Origin: Acidobacteriota bacterium
GTDB lineage: Bacteria > Acidobacteriota > Terriglobia > Acidiferrales > UBA7541
Length of the DNA stretch: 47,762 nt
Direction of reading: 5' to 3'
Assembly: GCA_013289695.1 (NCBI GenBank)
Contig: JABCZK010000038.1
Location: 1 to 47,762 of the forward strand
Shown: positions 32,474-42,005 of the stretch, one piece after another
How positions within the stretch are numbered: position 1 is the first letter of the stretch
How the letters are laid out: every line of letters begins with the position of its first letter
Translations under genes and position numbers: made by a program
The notes under the pieces: model-generated
Told to the model about the DNA's origin: nothing
What the model saw: only the letters and a program-made list of their open reading frames with translations
Databases searched by the model: none

Positions 32474-33373
32474 TTGGCGCAGCGTTATACGCGTACAGAA
32501 GTCGGGCGCATCCTGGGTCTTGAGCCGAACCGTCTTCGCTACTGGGAACGCCTGCGCTTGGTGCGGCCCGAAGCCCGCTGGGGCGAACGATTCTACAGCT
32601 TCGGCGACCTGGTGGCCCTGCGCTCGATCCAACGCATTACGCAGAATCACGTTCCCGCCAATCGCGTTCGCCGCGCCGTCGCGCTCATGGAATCGCAATT
32701 TGGCGCCGCGCCCGTGCCGATCCAGGAACTTCGCCTCGTCGAGTTCGGCCGCGAAGTTCACGTCGTTCCCCCCGGCTCGGAACGTCCCTTCAATCCTTTT
32801 CTGCGCCAGTGGGCTTTCCCGTTTGACCTTGCCCCTCAGCCGGCGAAATTGCGCGCCATGGTCGGCCCTACTCCCGAGGATTTCTTCCAGTCCGCGCTCG
32901 ATTGTGAGGCTCGCGCCGAAACCCTGCCGGAAGCGATCGAAAATTATCAGCGCGTCGTGGATCTCGCGCCGAACTGGATCGAGGCTCACATCAATCTCGG
33001 CGTCGCTTACTACCAGCTGGGCCAGCTTACCGACGCCCGCGATTGTTTCCTCGCCGCCGTCCACATTGATCCGCTCAACGGCATCTCGCGCTACAACCTG
33101 GGATGCACTCTGGAAGAACTCGGCGAACTCGACCAAGCCGTGGACCATCTGCGCCGCGCCGCCCGCGCCATGCCTGCCCACGCCGACGTCCATTTCAATC
33201 TCGCGCTCGCCTACGAAAAACGCGGCGAACGCAAAGCCGCCCACGAACAATGGGCGCTCTACCTGCGCTACGCCCCGAACGGCCCCTGGGCCGATCAAGC
33301 CCGCGAGCGCCTGCAGCAATCCTCCGGCAAGCGCAAACGGAGCGCTCCAATTCCCTTCCGCCGGCCCAGCTGA
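32474..33373 (+). CDS. MerR-type HTH fused to TPR repeats
   Basis: About 300 residues. The N terminus is a MerR winged helix: RYTRTEVGRILGLEPNRLRY, WERLRLVRPEARWGERFYSF and DLVALRSIQRI. Residues about 135-290 form tetratricopeptide repeats (AIENYQRVVDLAPNWIEAHI, GVAYYQLGQLTDARDCFLAA, AVDHLRRAARAMPAHADVHF, LALAYEKRGERKAAHEQW). No ligand-binding or Cys-containing effector domain of the usual MerR type is seen, so the TPR part may sense a protein partner. Start choice: a GTG at 32423 lies inside the dyad, whereas TTG 32474 follows GGGGAAGGG by four bases; I prefer the TTG. Divergent from the two-component operon. Confidence 0.75.
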   Translation: MAQRYTRTEVGRILGLEPNRLRYWERLRLVRPEARWGERFYSFGDLVALRSIQRITQNHVPANRVRRAVALMESQFGAAPVPIQELRLVEFGREVHVVPPGSERPFNPFLRQWAFPFDLAPQPAKLRAMVGPTPEDFFQSALDCEARAETLPEAIENYQRVVDLAPNWIEAHINLGVAYYQLGQLTDARDCFLAAVHIDPLNGISRYNLGCTLEELGELDQAVDHLRRAARAMPAHADVHFNLALAYEKRGERKAAHEQWALYLRYAPNGPWADQARERLQQSSGKRKRSAPIPFRRPS

Positions 33374-33402
33374 ATGCGCCCGCGCGATTGAAAGGACTCC
33401 CA

Positions 33403-35259
33403 ATGTCAAGGCGAGAGATCGCATTTGCCTGCGCAATTCTCTGGATGCTTATGACCACGGAACCCTCAAACTCGCAGCAACAGCAGCGCCAGGCATCCGG
33501 CGATTCGCGCGCCGCGGCATCCAAAAAATTTGCAGTCCTAAGCGATCAGTTCATGAAAGATTCGCTCTCCTGGTCTCCCGTGAGCGCTTCAGCGGCAGGC
33601 TATCACTCGCATCTGGACCCGAGATCGGGCAGGCCCATCGCTCTTGACGCGCTCCTCGACGACTTCAGCCTCGAGTGGTTCGCCACGCAGCGCGACTTCT
33701 ACGCCAAGTGGCGCGAACGGTTCCACAAAGAGACACCTGCATCAGCATTGGATCCCGAAGACGCCGCCGATTGGCAGCTCATAGACGATCAAATCGGCCT
33801 CACCCTCCTCGAGCTCGATCGCATTCAAAGCTACAAACACAATCCCACGGTGGTCGTGGAACTGATCGGCAACGCGCTGTTCCTGCCGCTAACCCAGAAT
33901 TACGCATCGCACGACCTACGCGTCGGCCATGTCCTGGCACGCGTCCGCCAGATCCCGCGCCTGCTCGCGCAAGTGCAGCCGTACTTGTCCGACTCCGATC
34001 CCATATGGATTTCCACCGCGGTGGATGAAAATGCCGGCAACATTGATCTGATCGAAAATGCGCTCGCCGCCGAAATTCCCGCCGGCTCGCCGCGCAAGGC
34101 CGAATACGACGCAGTGGCCCCGCCCGCCGTGAAAGCCCTGCACGATTTCTCCGCTTGGCTGCAGAACTCACTCGCCAAGCAGCCGTCGAATCTCACGTGG
34201 CGTCTTGGAAAGGAACTCTACGATCAGAAGTTTGCGCTAGTGATGGAAACTCCGGTCACTCCCGCGGAAGTTCTCGCCAGCGCGGAACAGGACATGAAAT
34301 CCGTCCGCGCCGAAATGCTGCAACTCGCGCTCCCCCTGCACTCCCAGATGTATCCGGATCACAACGATCACTTGAATCTCGCCGAACACGACCGGCAAAA
34401 TCTAATCATCCAGGAAGTGTTGCAGAAAATATCAGACCACCACACCACGCCCGCTCAGTTGCAGCCAACCATCGAAGCCGACCTCGCCGGCATCACTAAA
34501 TTCATCCGCGAGAAGAGAATCGTCTCGCTCAGCTCGCGCGACAATTTGAAAGTGATCCCCACTCCGCCTTTCGAGCGCGGCATCTACTCCGTCGCGGGAT
34601 TCCACAGCGCGCCTCCCCTCGAACCACAAGCCGAAGCGCAATATTGGGTCACGCCCATTGATCCCGAAATGCCTGCGGCCAAAGTCGAATCGAAGCTCCG
34701 CGAGTACAACGATTTCACTTTGCAGTGGCTCAGCATCCACGAAGCCCTGCCCGGCCATTACATCCAGTTCGAACATCTCAATAACATTCAGCCCGAGCGC
34801 CGACGCCTGCTGCGGTCGCTCTACGCCAACGGCGCCTATGTCGAAGGCTGGGCCGAATACATCGCGCAGGTAATGATGGATGAGGGCTTCCTCGACAACG
34901 ACCCGCGCTTCCGCATGGTCATGCGCAAAGTACGCCTGCGCGTCATCTCCAACGCCATCCTCGATATCAAAATGCACACCATGAACATGACCGACCAGGA
35001 AGCCATGGACCTGATGACCAAGGAGTCGTTTCAAACGCAAGCCGAAGCGGAAGGAAAATTGCAACGCGCCAAATTAAGCTCGACGCAGCTGCCCACCTAC
35101 TACGTCGGCATTCGCGAATGGTTCGCGCTGCGCAAAAAATATCAAGCGGCCGCAGGCAAAAATTTCAACCTGCTAAAATTTCACGACCTCGTTCTCGACG
35201 AAGGCCCGCTGCCAGTCCCAGTAGTAGAAAAACTCGTCATGCCCTCGGCAAAACACTGA
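33403..35259 (+). CDS. DUF885 family putative metallopeptidase, exported
   Basis: 618 residues with a short hydrophobic N terminus (IAFACAILWMLM) followed by a Gln-rich segment, suggesting export or membrane anchoring. The DUF885 hallmark HEALPGHYIQFEH at about residue 447 supplies an HExxxxH-like zinc site, with a downstream Glu in YVEGWAEYIAQVMMDEG. The C terminus has YYVGIREWFALRKKYQ, as in the family. Such proteins act as peptidases in the few characterised cases. ATG 33403 has AAGGA seven bases upstream; the longer frame back to 33103 overlaps the MerR-TPR gene and is rejected. It follows that gene by 29 bp and is probably co-transcribed. Confidence 0.85.
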   Translation: MSRREIAFACAILWMLMTTEPSNSQQQQRQASGDSRAAASKKFAVLSDQFMKDSLSWSPVSASAAGYHSHLDPRSGRPIALDALLDDFSLEWFATQRDFYAKWRERFHKETPASALDPEDAADWQLIDDQIGLTLLELDRIQSYKHNPTVVVELIGNALFLPLTQNYASHDLRVGHVLARVRQIPRLLAQVQPYLSDSDPIWISTAVDENAGNIDLIENALAAEIPAGSPRKAEYDAVAPPAVKALHDFSAWLQNSLAKQPSNLTWRLGKELYDQKFALVMETPVTPAEVLASAEQDMKSVRAEMLQLALPLHSQMYPDHNDHLNLAEHDRQNLIIQEVLQKISDHHTTPAQLQPTIEADLAGITKFIREKRIVSLSSRDNLKVIPTPPFERGIYSVAGFHSAPPLEPQAEAQYWVTPIDPEMPAAKVESKLREYNDFTLQWLSIHEALPGHYIQFEHLNNIQPERRRLLRSLYANGAYVEGWAEYIAQVMMDEGFLDNDPRFRMVMRKVRLRVISNAILDIKMHTMNMTDQEAMDLMTKESFQTQAEAEGKLQRAKLSSTQLPTYYVGIREWFALRKKYQAAAGKNFNLLKFHDLVLDEGPLPVPVVEKLVMPSAKH

Positions 35260-35291
35260 ACGCGTGGAAGCGCTCGGGTAAATGCCTCGCA

Positions 35292-35368
35292 CGGAAGGGC
35301 GGGGCTTCAGCCCCGCCGTAGATTCGAGCAAACGAGGTGGGCTTGAGCCCCTGAAGCGCGGCCTTCCG
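35292..35368. repeat. Nested inverted-repeat element (REP-like) in an intergenic gap
   Basis: The outer arms CGGAAGG (35292-35298) and CCTTCCG (35362-35368) enclose two hairpins: a perfect GGCGGGGCT-TC-AGCCCCGCC (35298-35317) and GGGCT-TG-AGCCC (35339-35350). GCTTCAG (35304-35310) can also pair with CTGAAGC (35351-35357), giving an alternative fold. It lies between two convergent genes and may end transcription both ways. The GGCGGGGCTTCAGCCCCGCC core looks like a dispersed intergenic repeat. Confidence 0.6.
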
Positions 35369-35386
35369 CTCGCGACTTCACAGTTC

Positions 35387-38300
35387 TCAGAACGAAAACC
35401 CCGCCTGCAAATAAACCTGCCGATTTGCTGCGTTCGAGGAGAATGGTCCGCCAGCTAGCGCGTTGGAAACCCCGAAAAAGGCCGCGTTGAACGATGCAGT
35501 CCCGCCCGCAACCGCCGGAGGATTCAAAACCGCGCTCGGATTCGCCAAATTCACATCATTGAACACGTTGCGCGCGTTGACGCTCAACGTAATGCTGTAC
35601 CGCCGCGTCGCGGTACTCCCACCAAATCCTCCCGGTCCGCCGCCACCAAACGGATTCGCGCCGCCGCCGCGTCCTCCGCCCCCGCGCCCTCCACCTCCTC
35701 CGCCACCACCACCACCTCCGCTCCCTCCGCCCTTATTTTCCGGGCCAAAGTTGAACGTCTTCGCCAAGCGTAGGTTCAAGGTGAAATGATTTGGCCCCGT
35801 GAAATCATTGACCGGAATCGGCGTGACATTCACACCCGGCTGCGTATTGAAAGTTCCGAAACCTGGAACGGTTACGATCGCACCACCGGCCGTAGCGGTC
35901 GAAAAAGACGGCCGCTGGTTCAATTGCGAACTCCCGATTAAATCCTGGCTCAAAGTCACGTTGTACGGCGCGCCGGAACTGGCAATCAGGAAAGGGCTGA
36001 GGCGCAGTCCCCATGGCAGCCCCACGGATCCGCCCAGAAAGAAACGATTGCGGATGTCGAAGGACGCCCGGCCATAGTCCTGCATGAAATTCGCAGGATT
36101 CGAAGGAAAAGCGTTCGCGCCGGAGGTGTCGCTGTTCGCATAATTCAGCACGTAATATGCAAACAGCGTCAGCTTCTGCCCCGCCTGCACCCGGCTTTGC
36201 ACGAACAATTGATTCTGCCGGAAGATTGCCCCCGATTCGTACTGATAGATATTTTCGAACTGAGTGGGACGCGTAGCGGCTCCCGGATTCAGATAATAAG
36301 GAAAGATGGCGGAGAGATTGTCCGGCGCATTGATATTGTTCGTAAGCAACTGATCATTGCCCACCGAGTTCAAGTACGAAACGCTCAGGTTCGTAACCTT
36401 GTTCAGTTGCCTTTCCAGGCTGACGGCCGTCTGCGCCACGTAAGGCGCGTGCAGATTCGAATTCGGCTTATACGAGGTAAACAACTCCGTCGGACCGGGC
36501 GTTAGCAGCGGCGGCGGCCCAGGATTCTGGTTGAAGAAACGCGGGCTAGGCACAACGAATTGCGCCAGCGAGGTCCCGTTCAAGCGGTCCTCTTGCAGAA
36601 TGTCGGACGAGGGAAAGCGATCGTAGAAGATTCCGAATCCGGCTCGCAGCACAGTCTTGGGTGCGGTCTTTCCTCCGCCGCCAATTCCCCAGGCAAATCC
36701 CAAGCGCGGCGCCCAGTCCGCGTGATTGCTGATATTGCTCTGCGATTCAAAGCGCAGTCCGTAGCTCAGAGTAATGTTGGGCCGTATGCTCCAGTCGTCT
36801 TCCACATACAGTCCCACGTCCACGTACCCTACGCGTACGAACGGATTGGCCGGGAGTGTTGTGTTCGTTGGGTTCGCTGTCACCGTGAATTGATTCGCCG
36901 ATGGCGTGCCTTGCAGGCTGCTCACATACGCTTCTATGGACGGAAACACGAACGTCCCGTTGAAGCCGCCTGTCGAGGTATTTCCATCGGTCGAGCCGCG
37001 CAGCCGCGCGCCAAATTTCAGGAAGTGCTTGGTGTACTGCACGGAAGTGTAGTTCTGAAATTCGTAGTTGTTGGTCGTGTCGCTGATCATGCCGCCACTC
37101 GACCCGCCGCCATTGAATGCCAAGGGAACTATGATGCTCGGCGCAGTGCTCAGCGGGTTCTGGCTGCTTTGCTCGCGCAGGTACTGAAAGCGCGTTTCGT
37201 TCACCACTTTTGTTCCAAAGATCTGCGTGTCGCCCACTTGCAGCGTCTGCTCGGTGCTCAACGAATTGTAGCCCTGCGACGGCAAGGTAAAACCGCTGAC
37301 GCCGTCGTTGTTCTCGCTGTTCCGGTAATATTGATAGCGTATGGTCAGCGTGTTGTTTTTCGTCAGCGCGTAATCCAGGCGCGGCCCGATGTTATAGCGC
37401 TTCTTCGGATTGGGCACCGCCGCGCTGAACGGCGTCACGGCGAATGTCGTCGGGTCCACCGTCTGCGCATTCACGATGCCCAGGTCGTGAATGTCACGAA
37501 TATCCTCCGTGAAAAAAAACGAGGCCTTCTTGCTCAGCGGCCCGCCGATATTTCCGCTGTATTGCACCGAATAGTAGCTGGGATATGCCGTGCCCGACGC
37601 ATCGCGCGAGTTGAAGAACGGGTTTCGCGTGTTGAACGCCGAATCGTTCCCGTTTACCGAAAAACCGCCGTGCCATTTGTCCGTGCCGGGCTTGGTGAAA
37701 ATCTCGATGCGGCCGTAGCCCACTTTGTCGTACTGCGCCGAGAACGGATTTTGGTTGATGCGAATTTCGCGAATCGCGGATTTCGGCGGCAGCTGCCCCG
37801 CCGTGAATCCGTCAATATAGAATTGCCCGCCGTTCGGCCCTGCGGAAGGTCCCGCCAACGCGGTCAAGTCTGTCTGCAACTCATCCGGATCGTCCGGCAA
37901 CGCATCCAGCGCCGCTCCATTGATCACGATCGCGCCGGCGTTGTTTGTCGGGCTTACATCCACCGCGCCTGCCTGGTCGGTCACCGTCACTTGCTGTTGT
38001 TCCGCTTCGATGGTGAGCGACAGGTTGAGCTGTTGTATCTGGCCGGCCGCCACCTGCACCGCATCATTTTTGTATAGCGCGAAGCCCGGCGCGATCACCT
38101 CCACCGTGTATTTTCCCGGCGCTACGTTCTTCAGTTCGAAAACTCCGTCGCGGTTGGTAGTCGCAGCGAGGCTGGTTCCGTCCGGCGCCGTTGCAATGAT
38201 GGACGCGCCCACCACCGCAGCCGCCGAAGGGTCCGTCACCTGCCCGCGAATTGTTCCGGTGCCAGCCTGCGCGGTGGTTTGTGCGGCAGCCTGTGCGGAG

Positions 38301-38389
38301 GTTTCTGAAAAAGTGGCGCCGGCGCAGGAAAAAATCAGGACGATGATCATTGCAATAAACGATGAAAGAAAAAAGACCCGGGCTTTCAT
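35387..38389 (-). CDS. TonB-dependent receptor, Oar-like
   Basis: This 1000-residue outer-membrane receptor has a signal peptide (FIAMIIVLIFSCAGATFS). The N-terminal carboxypeptidase-regulatory domain runs from about 45 to 130 (GTIRGQVTDPSAAAVVGASI, VAPGKYTVEVIAPGF). The plug spans about 135-250 (IVINGAALDALPDDPDELQT, FYIDGFTAGQLPPKSAI, RIEIFTKPGTDKWHG). A 22-strand-type barrel runs to the end, finishing in VYLQAGFSF with a terminal Phe. A poly-Gly stretch of about 25 residues interrupts the late barrel. Substrate unknown. ATG 38389 has AGGAG five bases upstream. It lies 43 bp after the DUF5666 gene and shares its operon. Unlike the receptor at 6404, this one has a readable plug domain. Confidence 0.92.
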   Translation of the reverse strand: MKARVFFLSSFIAMIIVLIFSCAGATFSETSAQAAAQTTAQAGTGTIRGQVTDPSAAAVVGASIIATAPDGTSLAATTNRDGVFELKNVAPGKYTVEVIAPGFALYKNDAVQVAAGQIQQLNLSLTIEAEQQQVTVTDQAGAVDVSPTNNAGAIVINGAALDALPDDPDELQTDLTALAGPSAGPNGGQFYIDGFTAGQLPPKSAIREIRINQNPFSAQYDKVGYGRIEIFTKPGTDKWHGGFSVNGNDSAFNTRNPFFNSRDASGTAYPSYYSVQYSGNIGGPLSKKASFFFTEDIRDIHDLGIVNAQTVDPTTFAVTPFSAAVPNPKKRYNIGPRLDYALTKNNTLTIRYQYYRNSENNDGVSGFTLPSQGYNSLSTEQTLQVGDTQIFGTKVVNETRFQYLREQSSQNPLSTAPSIIVPLAFNGGGSSGGMISDTTNNYEFQNYTSVQYTKHFLKFGARLRGSTDGNTSTGGFNGTFVFPSIEAYVSSLQGTPSANQFTVTANPTNTTLPANPFVRVGYVDVGLYVEDDWSIRPNITLSYGLRFESQSNISNHADWAPRLGFAWGIGGGGKTAPKTVLRAGFGIFYDRFPSSDILQEDRLNGTSLAQFVVPSPRFFNQNPGPPPLLTPGPTELFTSYKPNSNLHAPYVAQTAVSLERQLNKVTNLSVSYLNSVGNDQLLTNNINAPDNLSAIFPYYLNPGAATRPTQFENIYQYESGAIFRQNQLFVQSRVQAGQKLTLFAYYVLNYANSDTSGANAFPSNPANFMQDYGRASFDIRNRFFLGGSVGLPWGLRLSPFLIASSGAPYNVTLSQDLIGSSQLNQRPSFSTATAGGAIVTVPGFGTFNTQPGVNVTPIPVNDFTGPNHFTLNLRLAKTFNFGPENKGGGSGGGGGGGGGGGRGGGGRGGGANPFGGGGPGGFGGSTATRRYSITLSVNARNVFNDVNLANPSAVLNPPAVAGGTASFNAAFFGVSNALAGGPFSSNAANRQVYLQAGFSF

Positions 38390-38431
38390 TCCGTCTCCTG
38401 AAAGACTAAGAATAGGCGAGCTGATTATGAT

Positions 38432-39760
38432 TTATTGATTTCCACCGGAGGCGTCACCCGTCGGTGCGCCACCGCCCAGGCTCCACGGCGAGAGCGTCAT
38501 CGCTTGCGCTGCGTTGCCGGCAGGCGCTGCGGCCAGGATCGATTCCACGCCTCCCAGCATAGTGATGGCAGTGACGCCGCCTGCATCGGTGCCCTGCGTG
38601 GACACCACCATCACGGCATCACCCTTCTGAAAATCGGCGAGCGTACTGGCCGGCAAACGGTTCACAATTTGTTGGAAGTCGCCGCGCCCGCCACCCGCCG
38701 CGCCATTCCCGGACGCGCCGTTTCCCGCCGCGCCTGTGCCGCCCGATCGCTGCCCGCCATCCGGAGGTCCGCTGCCACCAGCGGCCGCGTCACCCTGCGC
38801 AGATGCTCCGCCTGCACCGGCGGAGCCACCGCCCTGCGCCCCAGCTCCTGCTCCCTTCAGCCGGAACGCAATCATCTGCGCCATTTGCGCGGGAATCTTG
38901 CGCAGCTGCGACTGCTGCGTGATTTTCACAACCACCGTCTTCTTGCTGATCAAATCGGTCAAACTGATCGTTTGTGCGCTTGCGTCAATCGCGGTAATAA
39001 TTCCGGCGAGGTTGCGGAAAGTTCCGGAAACTATTTCGTCCGCTGCAAATTCCGAACCGTCGGCGCTCTTGGTGCCGCGCGCGCGAACTTGATCGCCCGG
39101 CTTGATCTGATCCGGCGCGGCAGGCTTCGCGTCATCGAATTGCACCGAATCCGGCGCATAGCGGCGCGACACGGTATTTTTCGCGGTGTGAATCACCACG
39201 GTTTTCGCGGTTGCCCCGGTACCCGTGGAAATTGTGATCGTGCCCGTCGCCGGATCCACGGCACTCACCAGGCCACCGATGCCGCGCTTCTGCCAATCGG
39301 CGCGGTCCTGCGCCTTTCTTGCTTCCAGATCCGTGCGCTTCATCGCGATAATGCCCACCGCCGCCATCGTCTTCGCGTCGTCCGACGCTCGCCCGCGCAC
39401 CAGAACTCGATCCCCTACCTGTAAATCCGTCAACGCAATCGGCGTCGCCGATTTCAGATCTTTTTCTCCCGGAGCGACCTGCACGATTTTTGCATTGCTC
39501 GCCACGGTCACGCTCACGTCCGTCCCGCCATCCACTGTAAGCACCAGAGCATTGCCGCTAATCGATTTCACTGCGCCAACTTTCTGCGTCAGAGGAGTCT
39601 GACCCGGCGTTTGACTCGCGGTCTGCTGTGCCGGCGTCTGTTCTGGGAACAATCCCGCACGCAGGCGGGCGCTGCACGGACTTGCCACAAGCGCCGCAAC
39701 CGCCAGCACGATCAGCCCGGTCCTCACGGCCACCGCCAAAACTCTCTTCATCGAGCGCAT
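38432..39760 (-). CDS. DUF5666 domain exported protein
   Basis: 442 residues with signal peptide AVRTGLIVLAVAALVASPCSA. Several repeats of the DUF5666 beta-barrel follow: VGAVKSISGNALVLTVDGG with DLQVGDRVLVRGR, ISAVDPATGTITIS-like (seen as VSAVDPATGTITIST) with KPGDQVRARG, and LAGIITAIDASAQTISLTD. Then come a Gly/Ala/Ser-rich linker (about 315-370) and a final repeat. The frame extends to a TTG at 39787, but ATG 39760 has GGGAG eight bases upstream, so I choose it. It precedes the TonB receptor in one operon. Function unknown; OB-like binding of metal or carbohydrate in the periplasm is speculation. Confidence 0.82.
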   Translation of the reverse strand: MRSMKRVLAVAVRTGLIVLAVAALVASPCSARLRAGLFPEQTPAQQTASQTPGQTPLTQKVGAVKSISGNALVLTVDGGTDVSVTVASNAKIVQVAPGEKDLKSATPIALTDLQVGDRVLVRGRASDDAKTMAAVGIIAMKRTDLEARKAQDRADWQKRGIGGLVSAVDPATGTITISTGTGATAKTVVIHTAKNTVSRRYAPDSVQFDDAKPAAPDQIKPGDQVRARGTKSADGSEFAADEIVSGTFRNLAGIITAIDASAQTISLTDLISKKTVVVKITQQSQLRKIPAQMAQMIAFRLKGAGAGAQGGGSAGAGGASAQGDAAAGGSGPPDGGQRSGGTGAAGNGASGNGAAGGGRGDFQQIVNRLPASTLADFQKGDAVMVVSTQGTDAGGVTAITMLGGVESILAAAPAGNAAQAMTLSPWSLGGGAPTGDASGGNQ

Positions 39761-40029
39761 CGAACGTTCTCCCAAGAGCCTAGCCAATGTCGCATCAACT
39801 CCAAAGCAGCAGTGCTCGGGCCCATCGCAACCATTGTAAACGCAGACCAGCTCGCACGCATTCCTCGCATTTTAGACGTAGCGTCCCCCGGCAAACGTTT
39901 CCTGTATCTGCCAAAATGATCCCGCCCGAAAGCACCACCCCAATTCTGACAGCCGAACGAAGATCCACGAACACACGGATGCCGTTGCAGCGCCCTTCAG
40001 ATGGTGTAAACTACTGGAATCCCACGGTG
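39761..40029. other. Intergenic upstream of tRNA-His
   Basis: 269 bp with no supportable gene between the DUF5666 start and tRNA-His. It should contain divergent promoters for both; I cannot mark a clear pair. Confidence 0.35.
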
Positions 40030-40105
40030 GTGAGCGTAGCTCAGCTGGTAGAGCATCGGTCTGTGGCACCGAGGGTCGCGGGTTCAAACCCCGTCGCTCA
40101 CCCCA
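40030..40105 (+). tRNA. tRNA-His (anticodon GTG)
   Basis: Complete cloverleaf: acceptor GTGAGCG/CGCTCAC, D arm GCTC...GAGC, anticodon stem TCGGT/ACCGA around CTGTGGC (anticodon GTG), T arm GCGGG/CCCGT around TTCAAAC, discriminator C and encoded CCA (40103-40105). The G at 40029 can serve as the His-specific G-1 opposite C73. A T-rich tract follows, and a recombinase gene ends six bases after the CCA, marking this tRNA as an attachment site. Confidence 0.96.
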
Positions 40106-40111
40106 GTTTTT

Positions 40112-41429
40112 TCAATTACTTAGCGTTGTAGCTAGTTCCGCCTGACGCCCGATAACGCCCGAAACCGAAATTTCCGGGGCTCTCTTTTTCGTTTTTGGAG
40201 GCTTCGGCGTCAGAGTTTTCGGAACCTCAAAACCGGTGCCCATTCTCCCCGCTACTTCCTTCCGAAACACAACATCGTCGCGCACTCGATCGTAAAGGTC
40301 GCTCATATCCTTGGACGCGTGCCCCATCCAAAATTTGAGCAGCCCATCGGGACATATCGAGTTGCGAAGGTGGGTGTTGCGGAATCTTCGGAAGCTATGG
40401 AATCCACGTTTGGGGATTTCAAGAGTTGCGAGAATCGGATGGAGTTCCCTTTTCAGCAAGTTTGTCTGGGTCAACGATTTACCGCTGCTAGTCTGGAAGG
40501 TGAAACCAGCCGTTCGGTCGCCCATGAACTGTTTCAGCAGCTCAGCTACATCCGGATGCAGGTCAATCGTGCGCCTAGCATTCGGAGTCTTTGGGTCCTG
40601 AACCTTTCCACCCCAAACGTCTTGCTCAACTTCAATGGACGAGCCATCGAAATGTCGGATTTCGAGTGCGAGCAATTCCCCAGCTCGAACTCCCGAAGCA
40701 GCGAGCAAGATACATGCCATCTGTAGCCTCCCGTTCGCTGCCTTCACGATTTTCGTGACCTGCTCGCCGAGGAACGAAGGCTTGCGTTGTTTCGTTTCGA
40801 CCACTTCCGGCAGGTCAATGAATTCGTGATTCCATTTCGTCGGATACAATTCGTTTCCATTTTCGTCCACGGCGCTAGCCATCACCAGCTTTGCAACTTG
40901 CACGATGTTCTTGACGGTTTGCGGAGATAGTCCTCTGCGGACCAACCCTTCCACTAAGACTTTCATCGCTAGATTATCCACCGACGACAACGCAGTGCTG
41001 CCGAGAACTGGCAGCAAGTGATTGTCGAGGATGGATTCCCAGTTGCAAAGCGTGCTCGGCTTAATTGGTCTCCGCTTCCGCGTCCGGCACTTCTCCACCC
41101 ACTGCTTTGCGAATTCACGGGAGGTTGTGGTTGATCTTTGGGCGATACGCGAGACTGTTGACGGCGTCGAGCGCGGCTTTCATTTCTCGCATGGCAAGTC
41201 TCTTGGTCGGAAATTCTTTTAGAGTTCCAAGAAACTTCTGCACGCGATGGCGTCGCCTTTCCCCGTTCTCAAAAACATCCTCGTAGAACCGCATCGACCA
41301 CCTTTGCTGTAGCAATAGCAATTGCCCTTTCTGGAACCGTCTTCTGGCCAATTTTTCCTCCGTTGGCCCGGTGACGGCGCGCAGCGGAAGCGTACCTGGA
41401 TTCTTGCTTCCGGCGGTGCCTTCAATCAT
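40112..41429 (-). pseudogene. Tyrosine recombinase (integrase), frameshifted
   Basis: Two consecutive frames together make one integrase. The upstream piece (41429 to about 41140) carries the N-terminal SH3-like/arm-binding part: RRRFQKGQLLLLQQRW, EDVFENGERRRHRVQKFLGT and PTKRLAMREM. The downstream piece (ending 40112) starts in another frame with REFAKQWVEKCRTRKRR and holds the core-binding and catalytic domains. Catalytic residues are readable: Arg in GVRAGELLAL, His-x-x-Arg in GFHSFRRFRN, His in MGHAS and Tyr in DLYDRV. A one-base (+1 sense) shift near 41136-41145, at CGCCCAAAG on the coding strand, separates them. The gene ends six bases from the tRNA-His 3' end. Either the enzyme is dead, or the shift is a sequencing error or rare recoding. 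Confidence 0.75.
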
Positions 41430-42005
41430 CTCTGGGTGCTCTCTAGAGAGCAGGGTGCCGTGGCAACGCTGTCGATCCAAATAGCCGAGGATGCCTTGAC
41501 GGGCCTCCGTAACTTTAAGTACCCGAACGTTGACGCCGGAACGTGGGGACGGAACGCCGTGTTTGTTCGTAGTGCTTGGGAGTGATCGCGTAGCTATGCA
41601 GACCATCGAAGTGATTCTTAAAAGTGTAGCTCAGCCGCCCGCGAGACGGACGGTGACATTCAGTCGTCGATAGCGAAACGAATATCACACGAATTCCAAG
41701 ATTCCGGTGACGCGACTTACCTGGCAAGTGGAATTACTTCCGAGTGGCCGTGATCCACTTGCAATCGGCCGCAAGCTCGAAGTGGTGCTTGATACTTCCC
41801 ATAACGGGACATCTGGCTCGGAATAAGCTTCCATTTGCCCATGGCCCGCCCACGATGGGAAGCACCATGCAAGGCAGCGCCACATTAATTTTCCAAGACT
41901 GTGCCAAACGGGACAGCCTTGCCGCATACCAGATCCCAGCATAACGGTGTGAAACAATATGGATCCAGAATATCGGCCGATTTGAGTCGATGAAAAGGAG
42001 GAACA
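41430..42005. other. Island intergenic region, no gene seen
   Basis: About 575 bp between the integrase start and the ArsC-like gene. Open frames on both strands lack family resemblance or ribosome binding sites. AGGAGG sits at about 41997-42002, immediately before the ArsC-like start. Confidence 0.4.

Noticed and set aside
32285..33436. 383-codon minus-strand frame opposite the MerR-TPR gene
   Set aside because: The plus strand has clear MerR and TPR motifs; the minus-strand translation has none.
36560..38077. 505-codon plus-strand frame opposite the TonB receptor
   Set aside because: Same reason: Arg/His/Val-rich shadow with no recognisable domain, while the minus-strand receptor is unmistakable.
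41130..41150. Programmed -1 frameshift at the CCCAAAG heptamer in the integrase
   Set aside because: Joining the two halves needs a +1 shift, so a -1 slippery site gives the wrong frame. Mutation or sequencing error is simpler.
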